Positions 14,225-20,780 of a DNA stretch of 45,242 nucleotides are shown here, one piece after another (position 1 is the stretch's first letter; each line of letters begins with the position of its first letter). The position numbers were made by a program, and so were the translations under genes. The notes beneath the pieces were generated by a model. It did no database searches. It saw nothing but the letters and a program-made list of their open reading frames with translations, and had not been told where the DNA came from. This DNA comes from a virus. The stretch lies in IMG/VR virus record IMGVR_UViG_3300035670_000394, positions 1 through 45,242 of that record; one strand, 5' to 3'.

Positions 14225-15483
14225 TGCCCGAACGGTACGAGTACGATTACTCGTTCCAGTCAGAGGTACTCCATCTTTCCATTCGTAATGGTACTTTCCT
14301 CAAGCAGACCCGGGGTGTGCTGGCGTCGGAGAGGTTCTCCGATCCATGCCACCGCATCATCGCCGGGCTGGTGCTCGACTACTTCGACAAGCAGGGCAGG
14401 CCCCCCAGTCAAGGGGTGCTGAACGAACTGCTGAGGACTTCCCTCTCTGGTAAGAAGGGCTCGGTGGGGCTCACGGCAGTACGCCGGAGCCTCACCGACG
14501 TTCTCTCTGCCGAGAACGTGGACCCTGACTATGTGGGTGCCACGGTCAGGGAGTTCGCTGCGAGGAGTCAGGCCACACTTCTGCTAGGGCAGGCCCAGGA
14601 GTACTTCGAGACTGGAAGATACGAGGAGTTCCGGGAGGAACTGGACAAGGCTTTCATGCTCCGTCACCCGGAGCCTGCCGCTGTACGGTACAGCGTAGGT
14701 GTGGAAGAGAGACTGGCTTCCTACAAGGGAGGTTTCCACAAGGTCAACCCACTGCCCACGGGAGTGGAGAAGCTGGACAACTACCTCATCGGTGGTCTGG
14801 ACCGTGGAGAGATGGGTGTCGTACTGGGGCTCCGTGGTACAGGGAAATCACACACACTCATCCACTTCGGAGCGACCGCTCTGGATGCCGGGAAGAAGGT
14901 CTGGCACGTCACGTTGGAGATGGGCCTCCACTCCTGCTTCCGGCGGTATGACCAGAGGTTGGCCCGGATGCCTGACAAGGAACTGGCTGAGAAGGCCGGG
15001 AAGGTGGCCAAGAAGCTCAAGGAGAAAGACCTCTCCCTCTTCTGGTACCCGACCAACCGGCTCACCGTCAGTCAGATCCGGTCCATGCTGTCCCGACTGG
15101 GGAAGCCTGATCTCCTTGTCGTGGACTACGCTCGCCGGATGCGTCCTGACTGTGCCGGTGCGTCCCGGTGGGAGGAGATCGCTGATACCTACTGTGCCCT
15201 CCGGGACCTGGCTGTGGAGTTCGATATCGGAGTGTGGACTGCTGCTCAGGTGAACCGGCAGGCATACCAGAAGACGCAGAGTGAAGGTGATGTGATTACG
15301 CAGGAGCATCTATCAGAGTCAATCGGTATTGCTGACTCTGCTGACGTGATTATCTCCTTCAACCAGACCCGTGCCGAGAAGGATCTCGGTATGGCTCGTC
15401 TCTGGCTGGACAAGGGACGAGAGGGCGAGGACAAGAAGGAGGTCGAAGTGCGAGCAGACTGGAGGATCTCATTACTGCAATAG
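14224..15483 (+). CDS. Replicative DNA helicase, DnaB/RecA-like
   Basis: 419 residues, GTG at 14224 with GGAGG 4 bases upstream. Residues 1-150 are helical, like a DnaB N-terminal domain. The RecA-fold core starts at about residue 180: Walker A GLRGTGKS (Lys208), then HVTLEM, Walker B LLVVDYAR (Asp301), AAQVNR and the C-terminal DKGREGEDKKEV typical of hexameric helicases. With the separate primase at 8211 it should form the fork motor. The C-terminus overlaps the short gene at 15471. Confidence 0.85.
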   Translation: MPERYEYDYSFQSEVLHLSIRNGTFLKQTRGVLASERFSDPCHRIIAGLVLDYFDKQGRPPSQGVLNELLRTSLSGKKGSVGLTAVRRSLTDVLSAENVDPDYVGATVREFAARSQATLLLGQAQEYFETGRYEEFREELDKAFMLRHPEPAAVRYSVGVEERLASYKGGFHKVNPLPTGVEKLDNYLIGGLDRGEMGVVLGLRGTGKSHTLIHFGATALDAGKKVWHVTLEMGLHSCFRRYDQRLARMPDKELAEKAGKVAKKLKEKDLSLFWYPTNRLTVSQIRSMLSRLGKPDLLVVDYARRMRPDCAGASRWEEIADTYCALRDLAVEFDIGVWTAAQVNRQAYQKTQSEGDVITQEHLSESIGIADSADVIISFNQTRAEKDLGMARLWLDKGREGEDKKEVEVRADWRISLLQ

Positions 15484-15647
15484 ACCAGCAGGACTGGCGG
15501 GCAGGCTACGCTGAGGGTGTGAAGGCACCCATCGGTGCTCGTCTACCCGAAGGATGGTGTGAGTGCCCCTACTGGCATGGCTGGGAGTGTGGCCAGAGGA
15601 AGAAAGAACTCACCGACAGGGAGGTGGTCATTGGTCGCAAGCCTTAG
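15471..15647 (+). CDS. 58-residue protein, apparently with an ATT start
   Basis: This frame continues past the helicase stop to a TAG at 15645 and has no ATG, GTG or TTG in its 5' part. An ATT at 15471 has GGAGG at 15461-15465, 5 bases upstream, an ideal spacing. The product reads DQQDWRAGYAEGVKAPIGAR, then a Cys/Trp-rich end with C-x-C and one further Cys (CECPYWHGWEC), which looks like real protein. It overlaps the nuclease gene by 17 bp. If ATT is wrong, the alternative is an internal GTG near 15520 with a poor signal. Confidence 0.5.
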   Translation: MTAIDQQDWRAGYAEGVKAPIGARLPEGWCECPYWHGWECGQRKKELTDREVVIGRKP

Positions 15648-16017
15648 TGCGACACAACGTACTCTCCGTGCTCTCCGGGAGAGGGGGCTGGTCTGCGATA
15701 TCGTGGAGAGGTGGATACAGAGACCTGGCTTCGGGTTCAGGAAAGACCTCTTCGGGATCATCGACCTCATCGCCCTCGGACCAGAGGGTGTCATCGGTGT
15801 GCAGTCATGTTCCACAGACCTGGCTGCACACCTGAAGAAGATCACGGAGGATTGCTACGAGAGTACAGTGAATTGGCTCCGTACTCCAGGCTGTACGCTG
15901 GAACTCTGGGGCTGGCGGAAGTTGAAGGTGAAGCGTGGAGGCAAGGCCATGACATGGGCACCACGAGTTATCACCTTCGGTCTTGACAACGGAAAGCTGG
16001 TATGGGAAGAAAAGTAA
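15631..16017 (+). CDS. Small PD-(D/E)XK nuclease-like protein
   Basis: 128 residues from a TTG at 15631 with GGAGG 6 bases upstream. The core reads RKDLFGIIDLIALGPEGVIGVQSCS: Asp39/Asp45 and the VQS segment occupy the place of the nuclease motif in a common phage family that resembles Holliday-junction resolvases. The usual catalytic Lys is replaced by Ser or Gln as in other members I recall. The C-terminal HGWRK-like part (ELWGWRKLK) is also typical. Probably branch or DNA-end processing during replication. Confidence 0.6.
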   Translation: MVASLSATQRTLRALRERGLVCDIVERWIQRPGFGFRKDLFGIIDLIALGPEGVIGVQSCSTDLAAHLKKITEDCYESTVNWLRTPGCTLELWGWRKLKVKRGGKAMTWAPRVITFGLDNGKLVWEEK

Positions 16018-16631
16018 GGGACTTACTGACCTCCCTCCTCAGTGAGGCTGAGGACATTCACACCAATCTGGTGTGGATACTGGAAGAGATCCGAGAAGTT
16101 ACGCAGACCTCAAAGGAGGTTGACAAGGTACTTGATCCTCCTCCTGTCGAGCTGGAGGGTCCGGGGCTGCGGGAGGCGGCGCGGGCTGTGATTGCGGAGT
16201 CGGAGGTGTACGCGCGCAACGTCACGACCGATCAGGACGGGCGCGTGTATCGTCAGTTGGCGATCACCGAAGACGCCCTCGACGCCCTCCGCGCCGCGCT
16301 CGCCCGGGAGGAGGAGCCCAACTGGGATGCTCTGGCTCAGATGGCCGTGCGTGATGCCAACGCAATCATCAACCGCGCCGAGAAGGCCGAGCGGGAGCGG
16401 GACGAGTACAAGCTCGCCGCCGAAGCGGAGGCGCACGCCCGGGACGAGGCGGCGCGGGAGCGAGACGCCGCCCTCGCCGAAGCGAAGGCCCTCCGGGAGC
16501 GGCTGGAGGGACTGCGCGAGGAACTGCTGGACAGCGATGCCGAGGGTTGGCGGGAGGAGGACTTCCCGCGCATCGCCTCCCTCCTCTCTTCGCCCGCCCC
16601 CGAGAAGGGGACGGAGGAGGCGACGCGATGA
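16002..16631 (+). CDS. Coiled-coil protein at the start of the GC-rich cassette
   Basis: 209 residues, ATG overlapping the previous gene by 16 bp. Residues 50-200 are an Ala/Glu/Arg-rich coiled coil (about 110-175 most regular). From about base 16150 onward GC content jumps (48 of 60 bases are G or C at 16441-16500) and GCG/CGC codons dominate, whereas the first 45 codons look like the rest of the phage. The gene is therefore probably a junction product where an incoming cassette joined the resident genome. Function unknown. Confidence 0.65.
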   Translation: MGRKVRDLLTSLLSEAEDIHTNLVWILEEIREVTQTSKEVDKVLDPPPVELEGPGLREAARAVIAESEVYARNVTTDQDGRVYRQLAITEDALDALRAALAREEEPNWDALAQMAVRDANAIINRAEKAERERDEYKLAAEAEAHARDEAARERDAALAEAKALRERLEGLREELLDSDAEGWREEDFPRIASLLSSPAPEKGTEEATR

Positions 16632-16966
16632 GCACTCCGAAGCCGAAGCGTGCCGATGTCGAGGCCGTCGCCCGGGAGATGGAGCGTGAAGGGGACTGGC
16701 TTGCATTCATGTACGAGAAAGGATGGGACCACGAGTACCAGCGCGACGTGACTCTTGCCGCCCTCCGACTCCTCCTTCGCCGGAGGGATCGGGTGATCCG
16801 GGACATGGTCACCGAAGCAGAATGCGGATGGATGGAGCGGGGGCAGGACGCCGTTGAAAGGATCAATGACGCCCCGGTAACCCCGAGTGAACTTAGGCTC
16901 AACGAGATCCTGAACATCAAGGCCGAGTATGACCGAGAGCGGCGGGGCCGAGGGAAGGGGAAGTGA
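16628..16966 (+). CDS. Hypothetical charged helical protein
   Basis: 112 residues, ATG at 16628 overlapping the previous stop. High Arg/Glu content, helical, with RRRDRVIRDM in the middle; no Cys motif. Codon use as in the rest of the GC-rich cassette. Overlaps the next ATG by one base (TGATG). Confidence 0.6.
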   Translation: MSTPKPKRADVEAVAREMEREGDWLAFMYEKGWDHEYQRDVTLAALRLLLRRRDRVIRDMVTEAECGWMERGQDAVERINDAPVTPSELRLNEILNIKAEYDRERRGRGKGK

Positions 16967-17112
16967 TGCGGGTATCCACGTTCCTTGGACTTGTGGCTGG
17001 CGTGACCCTTGGCACCAGCATTCTCACGAAGAACCTTGTGCTTCTTCTTGTCGGGAATGTCGCACTGCTCGTTGGGCTAGGGATGGCGCTATACGATGAA
17101 GGGAGGAAGTGA
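16966..17112 (+). CDS. 48-residue protein with two membrane segments
   Basis: ATG at 16966 overlaps the previous stop by one base. It encodes 48 residues with two hydrophobic stretches (about residues 5-19 and 24-43) separated by TKN, and a charged end DEGRK. It is a small two-helix membrane protein, size and topology as in class II holins, but it lies in the plus-strand early-type block far from the late genes, so a lysis role is uncertain; it could also be a superinfection-exclusion peptide. Confidence 0.6.
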   Translation: MRVSTFLGLVAGVTLGTSILTKNLVLLLVGNVALLVGLGMALYDEGRK

Positions 17113-17423
17113 TGCCGAGCGGATGGGCGTTGAAGAAGGCCAACTGGTATTGGGAGAACATCAGTGGCCGTCCGCATTACAAGTCGGATCCGCGTGGTGG
17201 GGACATCGAGTGCAACGGTCTGACACCTGGAACGTGGGGAGGTGTGCAGCTATCACCATGCCCGTGGTGCCTTGAAGACAGGAATGCCCTCGCTCTCCTC
17301 CTCGACTCCGTGGTGGCCGAGGAGCGGGAGCGGTGCGCGAAGGTGGCCGAATCAATCCTGTGCGTAGGGATCAACGATGGGCTTCTCATCGCCCGGCGCA
17401 TCCGGGAAGGGGGTGGCCGATGA
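17112..17423 (+). CDS. Hypothetical protein with Cys cluster
   Basis: 103 residues, ATG at 17112 with GGGAGG upstream (GTG at 17109 is the alternative). It shows C-x2-C (CPWC, near residue 51) plus an earlier Cys, then a helical half with VAEERERCAKVAESI, a pattern common in phage cassette proteins. Metal binding is likely, role unknown. Confidence 0.6.
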   Translation: MPSGWALKKANWYWENISGRPHYKSDPRGGDIECNGLTPGTWGGVQLSPCPWCLEDRNALALLLDSVVAEERERCAKVAESILCVGINDGLLIARRIREGGGR

Positions 17424-18001
17424 AGTGTGAACGATGCAACGGCATGGGGTGGGAACTCATCGTCCGGGATCTCACGCGAGAGTGCCCCGCCTGCCACGGC
17501 ACCGGGGACGTGCCCGCCCCGCCCGCCGAGGTCTGCCCCTCATGCCGAGGGGAGCACCCGTACTGCTCCCACGGCTGCCACGCCCCGCCCGCAAACTGTC
17601 AACCACCTACTAATCCGACACCGATTAGTAGTGACTACGAGGAGATCGTTGAGCGGTCGGTGGACCACGCCCACAAGCACACGATGATGGCTGCGCCATA
17701 CGGGGATGACCCGCAGGACTACGAGGTGCGCGACCTCGAAGCCGCCGCCCGCGAAGCCTGCCGCCTCATGGACGAGAGGCACGCCAAGGAGATCGAGGGG
17801 CTGAAGCGATCACTCACAGAAGCCCGCGAGTGCGCCGCGCGAGCGGTGCTCGTGGAGAGCGAGGAGATCGAGAGGCTGCGGGGGCTCATCCGTCACTACA
17901 AGTCCGCTTACTTCGGTGGAGTGCCACGCTCCGAGTTGACCGAGCAAGCGGAGATTGACTTGATGGACATGACCGACGCCACGCTCGGGAAGGAGGAGTG
18001 A
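17420..18001 (+). CDS. DnaJ-type zinc-finger protein with coiled coil
   Basis: 193 residues, ATG at 17420 overlapping the previous stop. The first 65 residues carry CxxCxGxG-type repeats as in the DnaJ Cys-rich domain: CERCNGMG, CPACHGTG and CPSCRG, then CSHGC. The remainder is charged and helical with a coiled-coil stretch (about residues 105-150). No J-domain HPD motif is present, so it is not a full co-chaperone. It may act as a zinc-dependent adaptor to host proteins. Confidence 0.65.
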   Translation: MKCERCNGMGWELIVRDLTRECPACHGTGDVPAPPAEVCPSCRGEHPYCSHGCHAPPANCQPPTNPTPISSDYEEIVERSVDHAHKHTMMAAPYGDDPQDYEVRDLEAAAREACRLMDERHAKEIEGLKRSLTEARECAARAVLVESEEIERLRGLIRHYKSAYFGGVPRSELTEQAEIDLMDMTDATLGKEE

Positions 18002-18288
18002 TGTGTGACGTAGCTGGATGTAGTAACAAGCCGGGGCAGGGGAAGTTCGATACGCTCAATGTGTGTGCCCCGTGTGCCCAGTACCTCCGTACTGGAAAGG
18101 TCGGGCCTACGGACTCATTCCTTGCGAAGATAGCCTCCCCCGCCGTCCGCGAGGTCGTGGAGGCGTGGAAATACCGCAGGGCCGTGCTCACGGGGGTTCC
18201 GGCACTGCCCCAGGGGACAGACTCCTGCGAAAGTTTTATCCTTCTGTTCGAGGCCCTCGACCGGCTGGCGAAGGAGGTCCAAGAGTGA
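18001..18288 (+). CDS. Small zinc-binding protein
   Basis: 95 residues, ATG at 18001 with AGGAGG upstream. The N-terminus has paired Cys (C2-x5-C8 and C22-x2-C25, by eye) that probably bind zinc, followed by a helical domain. Last gene with the GC-rich codon pattern. Its end overlaps the next GTG. Confidence 0.6.
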   Translation: MCDVAGCSNKPGQGKFDTLNVCAPCAQYLRTGKVGPTDSFLAKIASPAVREVVEAWKYRRAVLTGVPALPQGTDSCESFILLFEALDRLAKEVQE

Positions 18289-18518
18289 AGCTCAAGATCC
18301 ACATTGACCAGACGGTGAAGGGCAAGTTCAACTTTCGTGTCTACGATATGGACGTACCAGCCTCTCAGAAGGTAGTGAAGCTCCACGAGGAGATGGGCCT
18401 CCTGAGTATAGACGAGGCCATCGACGCCCTGAGAAATTGGTACCACGAGAGGTGGCAAGAAATAGAGGACAAGCTGTTGGAGCAAGCCATATCTCGAAAG
18501 GAGGGTCCGTGCAAGTAA
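18285..18518 (+). CDS. Hypothetical protein
   Basis: 77 residues, GTG at 18285 with GGAGGT 7 bases upstream, overlapping the previous stop. Beta-strand N-terminal half then two helices (DEAIDALRNWYHERWQEIE). Codon use returns to that of the core phage genome. No recognised family. Overlaps the next gene by 10 bp. Confidence 0.6.
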   Translation: MKLKIHIDQTVKGKFNFRVYDMDVPASQKVVKLHEEMGLLSIDEAIDALRNWYHERWQEIEDKLLEQAISRKEGPCK

Positions 18519-18736
18519 TCGGCTGGACCATGCTTGAAGATAAGTATGGCAACATCAATCTCAGGAAGGAGGCAATCTCACACTCGGCAGGAACCTGGAC
18601 AACGGCAGTAGCTTTCATCTGTGACGTGGAGTTACACCTCTCACGCCATGCGAAGCTCTCCCTGTCCGAAGCAGTGAAGAAGTTGTCAGAAGATCTCCTG
18701 ACTCTCTCGGAGTTCTTCAAGAAGGAGAGGCCGTGA
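18509..18736 (+). CDS. Hypothetical protein
   Basis: 75 residues, GTG at 18509 preceded by AAAGGAGGG. The N-terminus is beta-like, the C-terminus an amphipathic helix (SLSEAVKKLSEDLLTLSEF). Similar overall size and layout to the upstream gene; the two may be a diverged pair. Overlaps the glycosyltransferase start by 4 bp. Confidence 0.55.
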   Translation: MQVIGWTMLEDKYGNINLRKEAISHSAGTWTTAVAFICDVELHLSRHAKLSLSEAVKKLSEDLLTLSEFFKKERP

Positions 18737-19395
18737 TACTGACAGCAGACATCGGGGCTAAGTTCCTCATCAGGGACTACCGGCAGAAGTGGATCGACGG
18801 AGTGTACCGAACCATTGGCCATCGCAAGCAGGAGGTGCTGGTCCTTACCTCCACCCCATGGCCCGGCTACCACCCGTGGTGGGTGAAGATGGCTATGTTC
18901 GACCCCAACAACTTCCCCCCCAACGAGGTGGTGTACTGGGTCGATCTGGATGTGGTCTTCCTGAAGGACTTCGGAGGACTCATGGACGCCATGGACCGGG
19001 TAGCCTACGAGACAGGTGCCCCCATCGTGTCCATCCGGGACTTCCATGTACCGAACCAGAACAACGGCTCCCTCTACCGTATCGACCGTGGCCGTCCGGC
19101 CTTCGACAAGTTCTACGCTGAACACCTCATGGGGTTCTCCCCTCCCCCGGAGGGACTGTTCCCTACCGGAGACCAGCAGTGGCTGACGAAGAACGCCATG
19201 GAGTACATGGCATTCCTGGATGACCGCTGGACGTGCTCCTACAAGGCAGCCAAGGAGCCGGAGAAGTGGTTGCAGGGTAGGCGGAATGACCCGAAGCTCG
19301 CTTCACTTCTTGTCTTCCATGGAAGGCCCATGCCTCACGAGGTAGCGGAAGACCCGCAGGCTTTCCTGCACGACGAGGTGTTGGAGAACTGGTAA
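18733..19395 (+). CDS. Putative glycosyltransferase (GT-A fold)
   Basis: 220 residues, GTG start with GGAGAGG just upstream. The segment VVYWVDLDVVFLKDF carries a D-L-D metal-binding motif (Asp71, Asp73) flanked by hydrophobic strands, as in GT-A glycosyltransferases that use nucleotide sugars. The later segment PTGDQQWL followed by Trp/Lys residues fits the acceptor side. It may glycosylate host surface polymer, virion proteins or modified DNA. Last gene of the plus-strand block, facing the converging late genes. Confidence 0.7.
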   Translation: MILTADIGAKFLIRDYRQKWIDGVYRTIGHRKQEVLVLTSTPWPGYHPWWVKMAMFDPNNFPPNEVVYWVDLDVVFLKDFGGLMDAMDRVAYETGAPIVSIRDFHVPNQNNGSLYRIDRGRPAFDKFYAEHLMGFSPPPEGLFPTGDQQWLTKNAMEYMAFLDDRWTCSYKAAKEPEKWLQGRRNDPKLASLLVFHGRPMPHEVAEDPQAFLHDEVLENW

Positions 19396-19400
19396 GAGAA

Positions 19401-19460
19401 GGGGGCGGGTTGTTGAAGGGCTAGGAAGGAAATCGGTTAGAGGGAATTGTACCCGCCCCC
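19401..19460. terminator. Perfect 10-bp inverted repeat between converging blocks
   Basis: GGGGGCGGGT (19401-19410) pairs exactly with ACCCGCCCCC (19451-19460) around a 40-base interior. It lies 6 bp after the glycosyltransferase stop and 9 bp beyond the stop of the minus-strand gene at 19469. Placement suits a bidirectional transcription stop, but the long loop and lack of a T run are unusual, so a structured RNA is possible. Confidence 0.5.
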
Positions 19461-19468
19461 GGTAGTCT

Positions 19469-19603
19469 CTACTTCTTCCGGTGCTTGAAGTACTCCACCT
19501 GCCGCAGTCGCTTCTCGGCGGCTGCCTTGGTGGGGTACGGACCCCCGAGGTTCTTCCCGGTCTCGGAGGTCACCTTGTACCCGCCCTTCACCTTACGGAT
19601 CAC
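19469..19603 (-). CDS. 44-residue basic protein
   Basis: Read leftward from a GTG at 19603 with GGAGGG 7 bases upstream to a TAG at 19469. The 44 residues include KGGYKVTSETGKNLGGPY and AAAEKRLRQVEYF, then a HRKK end. Many tailed phages encode a peptide with this layout (a short beta part with Gly, then an Ala-rich basic helix); its role is unknown. It is the last gene of the minus-strand block, 121 bp beyond the membrane protein gene. Confidence 0.75.
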   Translation of the reverse strand: MIRKVKGGYKVTSETGKNLGGPYPTKAAAEKRLRQVEYFKHRKK

Positions 19604-19638
19604 GATCAAACCCTCCTTTCATCCAGAGGCCCCTGGTT

Positions 19639-19711
19639 GGCCCCAGGATCGCTCGGAGGGGGTACCCCGCTGGTGTCGTAGCGGCCTGCCCCTGAAAAGC
19701 GATCCTGGGCC
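19639..19711 (-). ncRNA. Structured segment after the late operon
   Basis: GGCCCCAGGATCGC (19639-19652) pairs with GCGATCCTGGGCC (19699-19711), 13 bp with one bulge. The 46-base interior contains a GGGGTACCCC palindrome (19659-19668) and a CCGCT/AGCGG stem, so the whole folds as a branched structure. It lies between the membrane protein gene and the 44-residue gene. It could be a terminator for the late transcript or a regulatory RNA. It is not a tRNA: no T-loop or anticodon arm is recognisable. Confidence 0.4.
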
Positions 19712-19724
19712 ATCCTGGAGCGTC

Positions 19725-20288
19725 CTACGGGGTTCCTGTCGTGGGAGTCGGGGTCTTGTTCAGGGTGGCGTCGAGAGTCGTGTCCACCGTGGGGTCGGTC
19801 CTCTGTTCCACACCGTCGTTCTGACCGATGGAGACGATGATGAAGCCGGAGGAGTTCATGGCTCCCGTCTTGGTGTCACCCTGACCGGGGCCACGTCCAC
19901 CACCGGCAGTGGGGTCGGTCGTGGTACCACCCGTACCCGCACCTGTCTCTCCCTCACTGGTCCTCGTACCGGCAGCGAAGCCGATCACCTTCCCTGACTC
20001 GTCGTAGATCGGGACTGCTTCCTCGGAGCCGGAGGCATTGTTGGTGATGCTCCCCGTCTGGAAGACGGTCCGCTTGTCATGGTAGGTGATGGAGCAGGAC
20101 GCCACCACCGCAGCGATGAGAAACACGGGAGCCACCTTCGCCACCCCCTGTCGAAGGAAGATGATGCTGAACCCGGCGAAGAGCGCGGTGATGAGTTCGG
20201 CAAGAGAGATCTCCTGTGCGAAGTACGCACCACACGCCGTCAGCATACCGGCGAGAGCGGTCCACAGAGTCTTCTGCTTCCACCACAT
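19725..20288 (-). CDS. Membrane protein with holin-like start and internal lipobox
   Basis: 187 residues from the ATG at 20288 with GGAGGGG about 6 bases upstream. Three hydrophobic segments occur near residues 8-26, 31-48 and 52-66. The last ends in the sequence VASC, which fits a lipobox cleavage site, followed by a Thr/Gly/Pro-rich hydrophilic tail of about 115 residues. The first two segments look like a small holin. Position at the end of the late operon, beside another membrane protein, fits lysis. Whether it is a holin, a lipoprotein, or both is open. Confidence 0.55.
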   Translation of the reverse strand: MWWKQKTLWTALAGMLTACGAYFAQEISLAELITALFAGFSIIFLRQGVAKVAPVFLIAAVVASCSITYHDKRTVFQTGSITNNASGSEEAVPIYDESGKVIGFAAGTRTSEGETGAGTGGTTTDPTAGGGRGPGQGDTKTGAMNSSGFIIVSIGQNDGVEQRTDPTVDTTLDATLNKTPTPTTGTP

Positions 20289-20290
20289 GA

Positions 20291-20473
20291 CTACCCCTCC
20301 TTCCGTTCCAGGAGCAGGATCTGGGTCTTTGCCAGTTCCGCGATCTTGTGGGCGTGGTTGTAGATCCACGTCAGGGTGTCCGACTCCGACACCGGGAAGT
20401 CCGCTGTGGCGTAGTCCTTCAAGGACTTCAGCAGACTACCCATGGTGTCGAACATCTGGGTCACTACGTCCAT
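20291..20473 (-). CDS. Small helical protein of the lysis-type region
   Basis: 60 residues, ATG at 20473. Amphipathic and helical (MFDTMGSLLKSLKDYA, then HAHKIAELAKTQILLLERKE), no clear membrane segment. Ends 3 bp before the membrane protein gene. No recognised family. Confidence 0.6.
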   Translation of the reverse strand: MDVVTQMFDTMGSLLKSLKDYATADFPVSESDTLTWIYNHAHKIAELAKTQILLLERKEG

Positions 20474-20482
20474 ACATCCCTC

Positions 20483-20779
20483 CTAGTGCTCACCAGGCTT
20501 ACGGAGCTTCAGGTGTACGAGTACCTCCCGTACATTCACCTGCGTCCCTTCAGCCAGTGCTTCCAGCTTCTCTTGACTCTCCCGTATCTCCTTGAACTCC
20601 TTGGCCGCAGTGGCACAGTGATGAGTACAGTGTGTCTCGATCCTGTCAACCCTGCGGTCCAGAGCTTCGTGGAGTTTCATGTGCCCCCGTATGAGTCTGT
20701 GTGCTGCGGCAAGGAGTCCCATACAAGCACCCCCAATGACAACCAAGACTTCCCACCATGTAGCCAGGAACTCTTTCAT
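20483..20779 (-). CDS. Single-membrane-segment protein with coiled coil, spanin/holin-like
   Basis: 98 residues from the ATG at 20779, one base after the stop of the giant gene, with GAGGAG 7-8 bases upstream. One N-terminal transmembrane helix (about residues 8-30, W-W-E-V-L-V-V-I-G-G) is followed by a cytoplasm- or periplasm-facing charged coiled coil. That topology fits an inner-membrane spanin or a holin-associated protein. Two His-Cys patches (HCTHHC) in the middle are odd. The lysis assignment rests on topology and position. Confidence 0.55.
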   Translation of the reverse strand: MKEFLATWWEVLVVIGGACMGLLAAAHRLIRGHMKLHEALDRRVDRIETHCTHHCATAAKEFKEIRESQEKLEALAEGTQVNVREVLVHLKLRKPGEH

Positions 20780-20780
20780 T

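Noticed and set aside
18733-19395. Endolysin in the last plus-strand gene
   Set aside because: The DLD motif and strand pattern indicate a glycosyltransferase; no hydrolase motif is present.
19639-19711. tRNA or tmRNA
   Set aside because: Folds as a stem but lacks a T-loop, anticodon loop and CCA-type acceptor.
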